This document shows positions 1 to 8,424 of a stretch of DNA of 64,000 nucleotides, one piece after another (position 1 is the stretch's first letter; each line of letters opens with the position of its first letter). This stretch comes from Paenibacillus sp. 32352. GTDB taxonomy: Bacteria > Bacillota > Bacilli > Paenibacillales > NBRC-103111. Below the pieces are notes generated by a model. It worked only from the letters and a program-made list of their open reading frames with translations. It did not search any database and was not told the origin of the DNA. Location: the NCBI RefSeq assembly GCF_002042965.1, contig NZ_MZNT01000009.1, positions 248,001 through 312,000 on the forward strand. Direction: 5' to 3'. The position numbers and the translations under genes are program-made.

Positions 1-54
1 ACCCCACTGGGAGTACCAAAGCAATTTTTCAGATTTTCAGGTTTCTCGACAAAC
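1..54 (+). repeat. Right end of dispersed palindromic element (copy 0, cut by window start)
   Basis: The first 54 bases match the right arm of the element family found intact at 55605-55817: CCCCACTGGGAGTACC, then AAAGCAATTTTTCAGA, then TTTTCAGGTTTCTCGACAAAC. On the reverse strand the 55.6 kb copy has almost the same run. A small hairpin (GGTGAG-atac-CTCACC, 59-74) follows directly, as hairpins also flank the 32.3 and 55.6 kb copies. The rest of this copy lies upstream of the window. Confidence 0.75.
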
Positions 55-107
55 ACTGGGTGAGATACCTCACCGAAACACCTGTAGATTTTTTTAGGAG
101 GGAAGTC

Positions 108-983
108 ATGACATCAGCGGCACGCATACGGGGGTTCATAACAGTTGCGCTTCTTCCGGCCTTTGTGCTATACGCTTTTTTTGTTATCATACCGGTGTTT
201 TGGTCCGCTTATTACGGTTTTTTTGACTGGAAGGGGATCGGAGCTGCGAAGTTTATCGGCTTCGACAATTATGCGGAGGTCATCAAGGATCCGATTTTTT
301 GGAAGTCGTTCAAAAACAATATGCTGATCGTGGCGGCATCCGTATTCGGCCAGGTGCCCATTGCCTTGGTGCTTGCCATTGTATTATTGAAAAACACGCT
401 GTTTCAACGTATGATCCGCGCCTCCATTTTTATGCCGATGGTGCTTTCATCCGTAGTCGTAGGGATTATTTGGGGCTATATCTATCATCCGCAAATTGGG
501 ATTTTGAACTTTTTGCTGGAAAACCTGGGTCTTGCCTCGTGGAAAAAAGCATGGCTCTCCGATCCGAAAATTTCGATGTATGCCATCATGGTGCCGATTA
601 TTTGGAATTATATCGGTCCGTACATGATTATGTTCATCGCTGCGCTGCAAAACATTTCCCCGGAAATTGACGATGCTTCGCAGATCGACGGTGTCGGTCC
701 GGTGCGCAAGCTGTTCGTCATTACACTGCCGATGATTTGGGATACGATCAAGGTTGCGGTCGTTCTATGTATTTCCGGAAGCTTGAAGGCGTTCGACTTG
801 ATCTACGTGATGACCGGCGGCGGTCCTGCTCATTCCACGGAGCTGCTCGCTTCTTATATGTACAATAATACGTTCAACGTGTTCCGTTATGGCTACGGCA
901 GCGCCGTGTCGACGGCGATCATTATTCTGAGCTTGGCCTTGATCGTAGGAAGCCAATATTTGATGAAGCGGGAAACGAGATAA
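108..983 (+). CDS. Sugar ABC transporter permease (MalF/UgpA type)
   Basis: Inner-membrane permease of a carbohydrate ABC importer, pairing with the next gene to form the channel. The protein (about 291 aa) has six hydrophobic segments. The cytoplasmic EAA loop near the C-terminal third reads EIDDASQIDGVG...LPM, which is where the ATPase docks. I chose the ATG at 108 because GGAGGG lies 7 bases before it; the in-frame start at 60 has no ribosome site. It is 19 bases upstream of the second permease. The binding protein is presumably just upstream of the window, and no ATPase gene is nearby, as is usual for Firmicute systems that share one MsmX-type ATPase. The substrate cannot be read from the sequence. 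Confidence 0.9.
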   Translation: MTSAARIRGFITVALLPAFVLYAFFVIIPVFWSAYYGFFDWKGIGAAKFIGFDNYAEVIKDPIFWKSFKNNMLIVAASVFGQVPIALVLAIVLLKNTLFQRMIRASIFMPMVLSSVVVGIIWGYIYHPQIGILNFLLENLGLASWKKAWLSDPKISMYAIMVPIIWNYIGPYMIMFIAALQNISPEIDDASQIDGVGPVRKLFVITLPMIWDTIKVAVVLCISGSLKAFDLIYVMTGGGPAHSTELLASYMYNNTFNVFRYGYGSAVSTAIIILSLALIVGSQYLMKRETR

Positions 984-1002
984 ACGAATGGGAGGGAATA
1001 CG

Positions 1003-1875
1003 ATGGAATCCGGATATGCAGTGAAGACGACCGCCTTCCCTCAAGGGCAAACCGGGCAAAAGGTAAAGAGGGGCTCCATCAACATCATGCTCACGCTTTA
1101 CGCTTTAGTTACGCTGTACCCGTTATTTTGGTTATTCATGAGTGCGTTCAAAAACAATGAGGAGTTTTTCTCGGCTCCTTTTTCATTACCGGCGCAGTGG
1201 CATTGGGATAATTTCAGCCGCGCTTGGGAAGTATCCGGTATGGGCATTTCGCTTATTAACTCTACCATTGTTACTATTGCTTCCTTGGTGCTTACTCTGG
1301 TGCTTGGAGCGCTTGCAGCTTATGTATTGGCAAGATTCGAGTTCAAGCTGAAGCCTCTGATGATGGGACTTTTCCTGCTTGGCATGCTGATTCCCATTCA
1401 CAGCACGCTGGTGCCGCTATTTATTATTATGAAAAAAATCGGGCTGCTGGACAGCTACGGGGCGTTGATTTTGCCCTACACCGCTTTTGAGCTGCCGCTT
1501 GCTATATTCGTAACCGCCGCTTATTTAACCTCTGTTCCTAAAGAAATTGAGGAAGCTGCGCTAATGGACGGAACCGGGTACTGGGGCATCTTTTTCCGTA
1601 TCATGCTGCCTCTTAGTATTCCTGCGTTGTCTACCGTCGCTATTCTCGCTTTCTTACGATTCTGGAACGATTTTGCGTTTGCACTTGTGTTTATCAGCAA
1701 GCCCGCTCTGAAAACGCTGCCGCTCAGTCTCTCGGTGTTCGCTACCGGCTATTCCACGGATTACAAGCTGACGATGGCCGCATTATCCATTGCCGTGCTG
1801 CCGACGATCATCGTGTTCCTGCTATTTCAGGAGCAGATCATGAAAGGAATGACGGCAGGGGCCGTAAAGGGGTAA
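1003..1875 (+). CDS. Sugar ABC transporter permease (MalG/UgpE type)
   Basis: Second permease of the same importer, about 290 aa, with six membrane segments. The EAA loop reads EIEEAALMDGTGYWGIFF...LPL, and the C-terminus ends in the typical GMTAGAVKG tail of this family. The start at 1003 is preceded by GGAGG (991-995); an in-frame ATG at 988 overlaps that ribosome site and is unlikely. It is followed 50 bases later by a TIM-barrel isomerase in the same direction, so uptake and first metabolism of one carbohydrate are probably co-transcribed. The family call is firm; the substrate is unknown. Confidence 0.9.
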   Translation: MESGYAVKTTAFPQGQTGQKVKRGSINIMLTLYALVTLYPLFWLFMSAFKNNEEFFSAPFSLPAQWHWDNFSRAWEVSGMGISLINSTIVTIASLVLTLVLGALAAYVLARFEFKLKPLMMGLFLLGMLIPIHSTLVPLFIIMKKIGLLDSYGALILPYTAFELPLAIFVTAAYLTSVPKEIEEAALMDGTGYWGIFFRIMLPLSIPALSTVAILAFLRFWNDFAFALVFISKPALKTLPLSLSVFATGYSTDYKLTMAALSIAVLPTIIVFLLFQEQIMKGMTAGAVKG

Positions 1876-1925
1876 AATGGAATCGAAGGAAAATAAAATC
1901 AAGGATAAGCAGGGAGGAACGGAGC

Positions 1926-2801
1926 ATGGCATTGTCCAATCGTATCGGCGTTATTGTCGACAGCTTTGGTATCGGTGTGCGTGAAGGCTTGAAAAAGGCG
2001 AAGGAGGTTGGCGCCGAAGGCGTGCAAATTTATGCGGTGAGCGGGGAGATGGACCCGGCTGCTTTGTCGGCGGATGCGCGAAGAGAGCTGAAAGCTTATA
2101 TCGCTTCTCTCGGTCTTGAAATCTCTGCTCTATGCGGCGACCTCGGCGGACATGGGTTCCAGGATCGTACGGCTAATGCGGCCAAGGTGGAGAAGTCGAA
2201 GCGGATTCTGGATTTGGCGCTTGAGCTTGGTACGAACATCGTGACCACGCATATCGGGATTGTACCGGAGGACGAGCAAAGCGAAGTCTACCACAGCATG
2301 CAGTCCGCCTGCGAGGAGCTCGGGCAGTATGCCAAGAGCTTGAACGCTTACTTTGCTATTGAGACAGGACCGGAGCGTGCGGCCCATTTGAAGCATTTCC
2401 TCGACTCGCTCAGCACGAACGGTGTTTCCGTCAACTTCGACCCGGCGAACATGGTCATGGTCACCGGCGACGACCCTGTCCAGGGGGTTCATTTGTTGAA
2501 GGACTACATTGTTCATACGCATGTCAAAGACGGCATCCGTTTCCGTGAAGTCGATCCGAGAGAAGTGTACGGCGCACTTGGCTTCGAGCCTATGGATCAC
2601 GGCAAAATTGCGCAGATGGTATCCTCCGGCGAAATTTTTAAAGAAGTACCGTTAGGGGAGGGCAAGGTACCGTTCGACGCTTATTTTGCTGCCCTGCAGG
2701 AGATCGGCTACCAAGGCTATTTAACGATCGAGCGGGAAGTCGGCGCGCAGCCTGAGGCCGATATTCGCAAAGCGGTGGAGTTTATCCGCCGTTATAAATG
2801 A
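1926..2801 (+). CDS. Sugar phosphate isomerase/epimerase family TIM-barrel protein
   Basis: A 291-aa protein of the xylose-isomerase-like TIM-barrel family (AP_endonuc_2 fold; IolE, IolI and ketose epimerases are members). Metal-ligand type motifs are visible: TTHIGIVPED near residue 110, AIETGPE near 148, VNFDPANM near 175, VHTHVKDG near 198 and the late Glu in TIERE near 275. These supply the Glu/Asp/His/Glu set that binds the catalytic divalent metal. GGAGG lies 7-8 bases before ATG 1926. It is the last gene of the operon, with a terminator after it, and probably isomerises the imported sugar or its keto form. The exact substrate cannot be told. Confidence 0.82.
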   Translation: MALSNRIGVIVDSFGIGVREGLKKAKEVGAEGVQIYAVSGEMDPAALSADARRELKAYIASLGLEISALCGDLGGHGFQDRTANAAKVEKSKRILDLALELGTNIVTTHIGIVPEDEQSEVYHSMQSACEELGQYAKSLNAYFAIETGPERAAHLKHFLDSLSTNGVSVNFDPANMVMVTGDDPVQGVHLLKDYIVHTHVKDGIRFREVDPREVYGALGFEPMDHGKIAQMVSSGEIFKEVPLGEGKVPFDAYFAALQEIGYQGYLTIEREVGAQPEADIRKAVEFIRRYK

Positions 2802-2840
2802 AGCTTTCATTAGTGATAGGTAAGAGATGAATCATGTATG

Positions 2841-2885
2841 GAGCGCCAGCTTGGCTTTGATGCCAGGCCTGGTGCCTTTTTCCGA
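2841..2885 (+). terminator. Rho-independent terminator after the first ABC operon
   Basis: GGAGCGCCAGCTTGGC, a short TTTGAT loop and GCCAGGCCTGGTGCC can form a GC-rich imperfect hairpin, followed by TTTTT. It lies 40 bases after the isomerase stop codon. Confidence 0.7.
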
Positions 2886-2946
2886 CGGATACAAATACCT
2901 TTCACCGTATAAATGGATATGAGAAGAGCTTGAAAGGAGCGTTCTC

Positions 2947-3521
2947 ATGGACATGACATCTTTTTTGATTTACTGCGTGATTGCCACTTTTACACCGGGA
3001 CCTACTAATCTCGTCATCTTGTCCACCGTTAACCATTTTGGGGCAAAGCAAGCCATGAAGTATTCGTACGGTGCAGCAACCGGTTTTGGCCTATTGCTTG
3101 TGATTTCCGCTGTTCTGAATAACTTGCTAATACGGTCATACCGAAAATACTAATTGCCATGCAGGTTGTTGGGAGCATATATATGCTATACCTAGCTTAT
3201 CTCATGTGTAAATCGCATTCGTCCAATCCAACAGGAAACCAGACGGCTACCTTTTTATCCGGCTTTATGATGCAGTTTCTAAATCCAAAGGTAGTACTAT
3301 TTTCATGGACGGTCATTCCAACCTTTGTTATGCCCCATTACAGTACGGCTTCCGCTGTGACGGTAAGTATTGTGGCGTTAACCTTGATTGGCTTCTTAGC
3401 TTTTACAACATGGGTGCTTTTCGGTAGGGTCTTCAAATCGTTTTTTCAGAAGCATAATAGGATAGCAAGTGTTATGATGGCTCTATTATTGGTTTACGCC
3501 GCCCTCATGATCTGGTTGTAG
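2947..3521 (+). pseudogene. LysE/RhtB-family amino-acid exporter, frameshifted
   Basis: The first frame (2947-3153) begins MDMTSFLIYCVIATFTPGPT, the N-terminal signature of LysE/RhtB exporters, with AAAGGAG before its ATG. It runs into a stop after 68 codons. From about 3123 the family sequence continues in another frame (NTVIPKILIAMQVVGSIYM, then the remaining membrane helices) to a stop at 3521. Restoring one base in the CTAATACGG stretch near 3126-3131 joins the halves into a protein of about 191-192 aa, close to the usual family length. No long homopolymer explains the slip. It is either a recently inactivated gene or a single-base sequencing error. It is convergent with the methyltransferase downstream. 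Confidence 0.82.
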
Positions 3522-3578
3522 CCAAGCTAATGCAGAGGTGTTATGTGTTGTAAGCAAATGAGGGCATGGTTTATAACC

Positions 3579-4394
3579 CTAACGATTGCTGCTGATAAAA
3601 ATACCCGAGGATTTCTGAATGCGGATTTTGCCGTAGGATTGAGCCATCTTTTGATCAATAAATTGTTTAAACCGATCGGCCATCCCGGGGTCCAGAACAA
3701 CCTGATCTGGGGAAAATCCATTCATAGACAATACATAGTTCACAATGGCATCGGACTCCGTTACCACCAATGAATCTTCATACAAATGAAGCTCTACATC
3801 GCTGAAATGCTCCAATAGCTGTTCTCTTCCATTCTCAAGAGAAAAGCGGCTCTCAATGGAGCCGAGCACTTCATTGTACTTGGAGTTGGGATCGAACGCA
3901 TTGACGATCTCTCTCATTTCCAGCATGTTCCGGTTGCCCACCGTACTAGCGTAGAAGGTGCCGTCCGTTTTTAAAACCCGCTTAATCTCCGATAGGGTTT
4001 TTTTTCTATCCACATGGTATAGCATATGATTGGCGATGACGATGTCGAAGACACCGTCAGGATAATGGAGCTGCTCGGCATCCATGACCACGAAGTGAAG
4101 TCTGCCTCTGAAATCATCCAGTTTTGCCCTGGCATCCTCCAGCATTCCGGAAGAAATATCCGTAACGGTAATATCCCAGTGTGTCGGAATCCGCTGGGCG
4201 TTCGCCATCCACAGTAACCCGTTGCCTCCCCCGAGCTCGAGAACCTTGGCGGGCTCCTTTAGCTTGAGCTGATCAAATATCCAACAGGGCCACGGGTATT
4301 TGTTCGTGCTGAACATACGGTTCATATAGATTCGTGCATTGAAATTACCTGGGTTCGCATACTGTTTTTGCTGAAGCTTTTCCTTATTCTCCAT
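3579..4394 (-). CDS. Class I SAM-dependent methyltransferase
   Basis: About 271 aa with the Rossmann-type methyltransferase core. Motif I reads VLELGGGNGLL, the acidic strand-2 end is VTDISSG, motif II is VVMDAEQLHYPDGVFDIVIANHML, and a post-core segment reads EIKRVLKTDGTFY. This matches the UbiE/MenG-like small-molecule methyltransferase group (Methyltransf_11), but the acceptor is unknown. I prefer the ATG at 4394 because AGGAAGGGG lies 9 bases before it. This start overlaps the end of the upstream MarR gene by 11 bases, so the two genes are translationally coupled and the methyltransferase is probably under MarR control. Confidence 0.85.
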   Translation of the reverse strand: MENKEKLQQKQYANPGNFNARIYMNRMFSTNKYPWPCWIFDQLKLKEPAKVLELGGGNGLLWMANAQRIPTHWDITVTDISSGMLEDARAKLDDFRGRLHFVVMDAEQLHYPDGVFDIVIANHMLYHVDRKKTLSEIKRVLKTDGTFYASTVGNRNMLEMREIVNAFDPNSKYNEVLGSIESRFSLENGREQLLEHFSDVELHLYEDSLVVTESDAIVNYVLSMNGFSPDQVVLDPGMADRFKQFIDQKMAQSYGKIRIQKSSGIFISSNR

Positions 4395-4872
4395 GATCAT
4401 TAACCCCTTCCTGGGTGTTGGCAGTTGATGTCCGCCATGTTTCCATTGCATCGGCGTAACGTGTCAGACTATCGGCAAGTACCCGAATCTCATCATCGTT
4501 CCATTCCATAAGAATATGGGCCAGCCCATCGACACTTCTTTCGAAGAATTCCTTGAGCATCTCTTCGCCAATTTCGGTTAGGCAGATGAGACTTGATCGG
4601 AGATCATTCGGGTCGGAAATCACGGAAATCTGGTTTAATTGTTTCAAACTCTGAATTCGTCTGGTGATTGAGGAGGGATTCATTTGCAATTCTTTAGCTA
4701 TATCCGTCAAGCGCATTTGCTCGCGGATTTTAACGAGCATCAGGATTTCGAACGTCACTCGATCCAGATCGGACCTTCGATCCTGTGCATGCTGGAACTC
4801 TTTCACTAGCTTCAGAGTTCCTAGAGCCAGTTTGCGCAGCTCATTGCGGCTCTTGGTCAAATTAAACACCAC
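4384..4872 (-). CDS. MarR-family transcriptional regulator
   Basis: A 162-aa winged-helix regulator. The recognition region includes MRLTDIAKELQMNPSSITRRIQ at about residues 55-76, and the following wing has SDPNDLRSSLICLT, where MarR proteins carry a D-x-R-[ST] motif. It starts at a GTG with AGGG a few bases before it. It overlaps the methyltransferase gene, so a role as local repressor responding to a small molecule is likely. The AT-rich region upstream (4875-5080) presumably holds its promoter. Confidence 0.85.
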   Translation of the reverse strand: MVFNLTKSRNELRKLALGTLKLVKEFQHAQDRRSDLDRVTFEILMLVKIREQMRLTDIAKELQMNPSSITRRIQSLKQLNQISVISDPNDLRSSLICLTEIGEEMLKEFFERSVDGLAHILMEWNDDEIRVLADSLTRYADAMETWRTSTANTQEGVNDHGE

Positions 4873-5099
4873 CCTCGTAAAATTAATTTATCTTGGTTGC
4901 TCTAAATTTAATTTATTTGTTTGCACAAAGCAAATAATATTTTTGGAAAAAATGGAGCTACGGGATATATCAGGCGGCTCCATTAACAACGTAATACAAG
5001 TAGTTACCATATTTTGAGTGTACCCACCCGAAAAGATTGATGTTAAGGTTAAAACTAGGGAGGTATTACATTAAGACTAATACGACTTAGGAGGTTACA

Positions 5100-5723
5100 A
5101 TGAATAAATCTGTCATCTTGAGTTCCGCGTTAGCCATAAGTATTATGTTTTCTAGCGTTGCATCCGCAGCTACATATGATCAGTACTCGGCTAAAGACGG
5201 TGATACGTTCTGGACAATTGCCAATCAACAAGGCGTAAGTTTATCCAGTTTAGTGGAAATAAACCCCAACATTGATCCGAATAATATTTATGAGGGTCTG
5301 GTCCTAAACTTGCCCAATGGACATAAGCAAAACTGGGAAGCACAAGCGGATGCAATGATTGCCAAAGGAATGACGCAGCTAGGAGTTCCCTATGTATTTG
5401 GAGGAGATCAGCCGTACCAAGCATTTGATTGTTCCGGCTTTACTCAGTATATGTTTAGAGAGATTGGAATGGAGCTTCCTCATTCATCCTCCATGCAGAG
5501 CGAGCTAGGAGAGTATGTTCCAGCCGATCAGTTACGCAAAGGCGACTTGGTGTTCCTAAGTGGTACCTACCAAGCAGGGGTGTCCCATGTGGCCCTCTAT
5601 ATTGGCAATAACAAGATATTACAAGCTGGAACCATGGGAACAAGAGAAGTAAAAATCAGCACCTTATTCGGTACACCCTATTATGATTCCCATTATTGGG
5701 GAGCACGCCGTCTAATCAAATAG
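5100..5723 (+). CDS. Secreted LysM + NlpC/P60 cell-wall endopeptidase
   Basis: A 207-aa secreted protein. Residues 1-23 form a signal peptide ending ASA|A. A single LysM domain occupies about 29-72 (YSAKDGDTFWTIANQQGVS...LNLP) and binds peptidoglycan glycan strands. The NlpC/P60 domain covers about 82-207, with the catalytic Cys111 in FDCSGF and His163 in VSHVALYIG. Such enzymes cut gamma-D-Glu-diaminopimelate bonds in stem peptides. AGGAGG precedes ATG 5100. The gene is convergent, only 10 bases apart, with an LD-carboxypeptidase-family gene, so two peptide-trimming functions sit together. Confidence 0.92.
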   Translation: MNKSVILSSALAISIMFSSVASAATYDQYSAKDGDTFWTIANQQGVSLSSLVEINPNIDPNNIYEGLVLNLPNGHKQNWEAQADAMIAKGMTQLGVPYVFGGDQPYQAFDCSGFTQYMFREIGMELPHSSSMQSELGEYVPADQLRKGDLVFLSGTYQAGVSHVALYIGNNKILQAGTMGTREVKISTLFGTPYYDSHYWGARRLIK

Positions 5724-5733
5724 TTGTTGTATC

Positions 5734-6657
5734 CTATAAACTAACCGTTGGTTCAAGAACGGTCAAAGTATTATTATAGGTGTTTAAGTTAGCCACAGCT
5801 CCAATAGGTATGGCAGCCTTATAGATTCCGTGAGCGGACGCCAGGTTGGTCATAAGCGCCTTACCTATTGGAACTAAGACCTCGTCAATCAGATCATTGT
5901 AAGATGTGCCATAGGCCGTTTGGCATTCTGTACATTCCCCCATGACAATTCCGGCACAGTCATTAAACTTCCCTGCAATTTTCAAATGATTGATCATTCG
6001 ATACACTTTATTTATCGGCTCATGTGTTTCTTCAAGGAATATAATTTTTCCTTTCGTATCGATTTCATACGTGGTACCAAGCGTATCCACTATGGAAGAA
6101 AGATTACCGCCGACAATTGGCCCCGTCACATTACCAGCAACTTTACTGGAAAGTGCCCTATTGGGAGGGTTTCGAATAACCCTAGGGGCGACGACTTTAG
6201 AAGTGGCCTCAAAAAATTGATTGAAATTATAGGCCGGAGTCGTGGCCCTAAAATCAAAAAGCAGCAGGCTGGAGAACGTAACCAGGTCGGAAAATTGATA
6301 TAAGGCATTCATTAATACGGAAATGTCACTGTAACCGGTAAGTATTTTTGGATTCGCAGCAATGACTTCGTAGTCCAAATAAGGGAGAATTCCCAGAACT
6401 CCAACCCCTCCTCTAGTAGGAAGAATCATGTTCACTTTTGGATTCTTAAACATATCCATTAGATCAGATGCTCTTTGTTCATCCGTCCCCGCAAGAAATC
6501 CATCATCTGAATAGACATAGTTGCCTACAACAATTTGAAATCCCATGTTACGTAAAAAAGAAATACTATTATTGATCGTGTCAGAATGAAGAGGACTCCC
6601 CAAGGTTACAATTCCAATGGTATCACCACGTTTCAAGATAGGTGGATATACTGGCAC
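5734..6657 (-). CDS. S66-family LD-carboxypeptidase / MccF-like peptidase
   Basis: A 307-aa serine peptidase of family S66, whose members trim muropeptide tetrapeptides (LdcA) or cleave microcin C-type peptide nucleotides (MccF). The N-terminus has the family GDTIGIVTLGSP. The glycine-rich PTRGGVG stretch is at about 80-86, the nucleophile Ser110 sits in TGYSD, the acidic partner lies in IIFLEE, and the His lies in ASAHGIYKAAIP near the C-terminus. No signal peptide is visible, so it acts in the cytoplasm, in wall recycling or peptide-antibiotic immunity. The start is a GTG with AGGAGGGGAGAG upstream. Confidence 0.88.
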   Translation of the reverse strand: MPVYPPILKRGDTIGIVTLGSPLHSDTINNSISFLRNMGFQIVVGNYVYSDDGFLAGTDEQRASDLMDMFKNPKVNMILPTRGGVGVLGILPYLDYEVIAANPKILTGYSDISVLMNALYQFSDLVTFSSLLLFDFRATTPAYNFNQFFEATSKVVAPRVIRNPPNRALSSKVAGNVTGPIVGGNLSSIVDTLGTTYEIDTKGKIIFLEETHEPINKVYRMINHLKIAGKFNDCAGIVMGECTECQTAYGTSYNDLIDEVLVPIGKALMTNLASAHGIYKAAIPIGAVANLNTYNNTLTVLEPTVSL

Positions 6658-6964
6658 TAATCGACACTCTCCCCTCCTATATCCATTTCGTATATAAATT
6701 TATGTTTGGTAAGCAGGGATAATGCGTGGCCATCTGGTCAGACCTATAAGCGAATAGCCCTATCGAGTCATATTCAGCAAAGGGCCGGTTTGTTATGATT
6801 ATATACGGAGCTTTTAGCTGCTAATTTGGAGAAAAAACCAACCAACCTTTACCTGGACCATAGTCGTGGAAAAATATAGTCTCTAGCCGAGTTTATTAAT
6901 TAGTCTTCTCACACTACACTTGTATTGTTAAAGTTAATAACATTTAATAATTAACTAAAAAAGG
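6658..6964. other. AT-rich divergent intergenic region
   Basis: 307 bases between the divergent S66 peptidase and DJ-1 genes. It contains the S66 ribosome site (6664-6680, reverse strand) and an AT-rich stretch from 6890 to 6960 with several TTAATAA/TTAAC words that could hold the forward promoter. I could not pick a convincing -35/-10 pair, and I see no gene. Confidence 0.5.
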
Positions 6965-8338
6965 GTGAGAAGGAAATTGAAAAAAGTATGGCGTGTCATC
7001 GTGTATGTGTGCGTAATGGTTCTAGTTGTGGGAGGGTCCGGAGCGATCGGTTTTGTAAGCACGATGCAGGAGGCGATGTCGGCCTATGATAAGCCGGTTC
7101 CTGCTTCTTTACAAAGCGTCCAAGCTCCTGTCTATGATTCGAAAAAGCAGACCGTGGCTGTTGTATTAGCAAACGAAGTGACCGAGGTGTTCGATTTTCT
7201 TGTACCCTACGAAATGTTCTCCATGACGGGGGAGTACAATGTATTTGCGGCAGCTCCCGACAAAAACATCAAATCTTTGACGGGCGGCCTAGATGTCGTG
7301 CCGCATGTCACTTTCGATGAATTGGATCAATTAACAGGCAAAGGCCCGGATATCATCGTAATTCCATTCATGCCGATCTTGGATGAGGATAAATACAGGC
7401 CTGTCCGTGAATGGATAAAGAAGCATTCCGGCAAAGAAACGACATTGCTGTCGATCTGCAATGGGGCGGAGAATTTGGCGGATGCCGGCCTTCTTAACGG
7501 AAAGTCCGCAGCAACGCATTGGGGAGATATCGGCAGATTGGAAAAGAAATATACCGAGATTTCTTGGAAAAGGGATCAGCGTTACGTGCATGACGGTAAT
7601 GTAATCTCTTCGGCGGGACTTACTTCAGGGATAGATGCTGCGTTATACGTCATATCGAGGCAAAAGGGAGAGCCGGCAGCTGCGAAAGTGGCGAAGGAAA
7701 TGAATTACCCTTCCTATCATTTTGTTCAGCGTCCGCAAATGGAGCCTTTCACGGCCGGATTAAGCGATATCGTCTATGTATTGAACAACGCGTTTCAATG
7801 GAGCAAGAAAAAGAACGGGGTTCTGCTATATGACGGGGCCGACGAGCTGATGTTATCCTCGGCTTTTGATACGTATGGGGCCTCCGGCACGACGACAACC
7901 ATAACGGTATCAAGCAAACGAGAGCCGATCGTTTCCCGGCACGGACTGAATCTGGTCGCCCGATATCAACTAACGGATGCTCCTAAACTCGACAAAATGA
8001 TTTTCGTAGGTCCGGACGTTAAGAAGCTGGCTGCGAGCGATATCCGAAGCTGGAACGAGAACGGCGGGAAGGCTGAGCAGCTTTACCTGCATAGCGATTC
8101 ACCCGAACGGTTCGCGATGGAGCCTGCGTTTGAAGATTTGGCGAAGCAGGAAGATATCCGGACGGCGAAATTCGCCGCCAAGCGGCTTGAGTATCGCTCC
8201 ACAAGTCAGCTTCAGTTGGAAGGGGCACCATTTTCGTACGAGGCATTCGGCATACCGATTGGCATCACCTTGCTGTCTCTGTTCGTCCTTTATTTGGCAG
8301 ACAGACGTTTCGTAAGGAGAAAGACCGTTTCCGCATGA
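6965..8338 (+). CDS. Membrane-anchored DJ-1/PfpI (GlxA-like) domain protein
   Basis: A 457-aa protein with an unusual layout. A membrane helix lies at about 10-33 and a second at the C-terminus (about 428-448, followed by RRFVRRK). Between them a DJ-1/PfpI domain covers about 60-250. The nucleophile-elbow cysteine is Cys165 in LLSICNGAENLADAGLLNG, followed by the ATHW motif typical of GlxA/AraC-associated DJ-1 proteins. The region 270-420 repeats a weaker alpha/beta pattern and may be a degenerate second copy. The domain probably faces outward. The reaction is unknown; relatives are amidases, glyoxalase-like enzymes or sensors. The GTG start at 6965 has a weak ribosome site; TTG 6977 is an alternative. 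Confidence 0.75.
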   Translation: MRRKLKKVWRVIVYVCVMVLVVGGSGAIGFVSTMQEAMSAYDKPVPASLQSVQAPVYDSKKQTVAVVLANEVTEVFDFLVPYEMFSMTGEYNVFAAAPDKNIKSLTGGLDVVPHVTFDELDQLTGKGPDIIVIPFMPILDEDKYRPVREWIKKHSGKETTLLSICNGAENLADAGLLNGKSAATHWGDIGRLEKKYTEISWKRDQRYVHDGNVISSAGLTSGIDAALYVISRQKGEPAAAKVAKEMNYPSYHFVQRPQMEPFTAGLSDIVYVLNNAFQWSKKKNGVLLYDGADELMLSSAFDTYGASGTTTTITVSSKREPIVSRHGLNLVARYQLTDAPKLDKMIFVGPDVKKLAASDIRSWNENGGKAEQLYLHSDSPERFAMEPAFEDLAKQEDIRTAKFAAKRLEYRSTSQLQLEGAPFSYEAFGIPIGITLLSLFVLYLADRRFVRRKTVSA

Positions 8339-8350
8339 GGCAATAAGCCA

Positions 8351-8388
8351 AAGAAGCATCGCAGACGCCTGGTCTGGATGCTTCTTTA
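8351..8388. terminator. Bidirectional terminator hairpin
   Basis: AAGAAGCATC (8351-8360) pairs with GATGCTTCTT (8377-8386), and CAGAC pairs with GTCTG inside the loop. It lies between convergent genes (DJ-1 protein and catalase) and can serve both strands. Confidence 0.75.
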
Positions 8389-8424
8389 CCGTTAGAGAGC
8401 TTTGTTATAAACATCGAATAAGGC

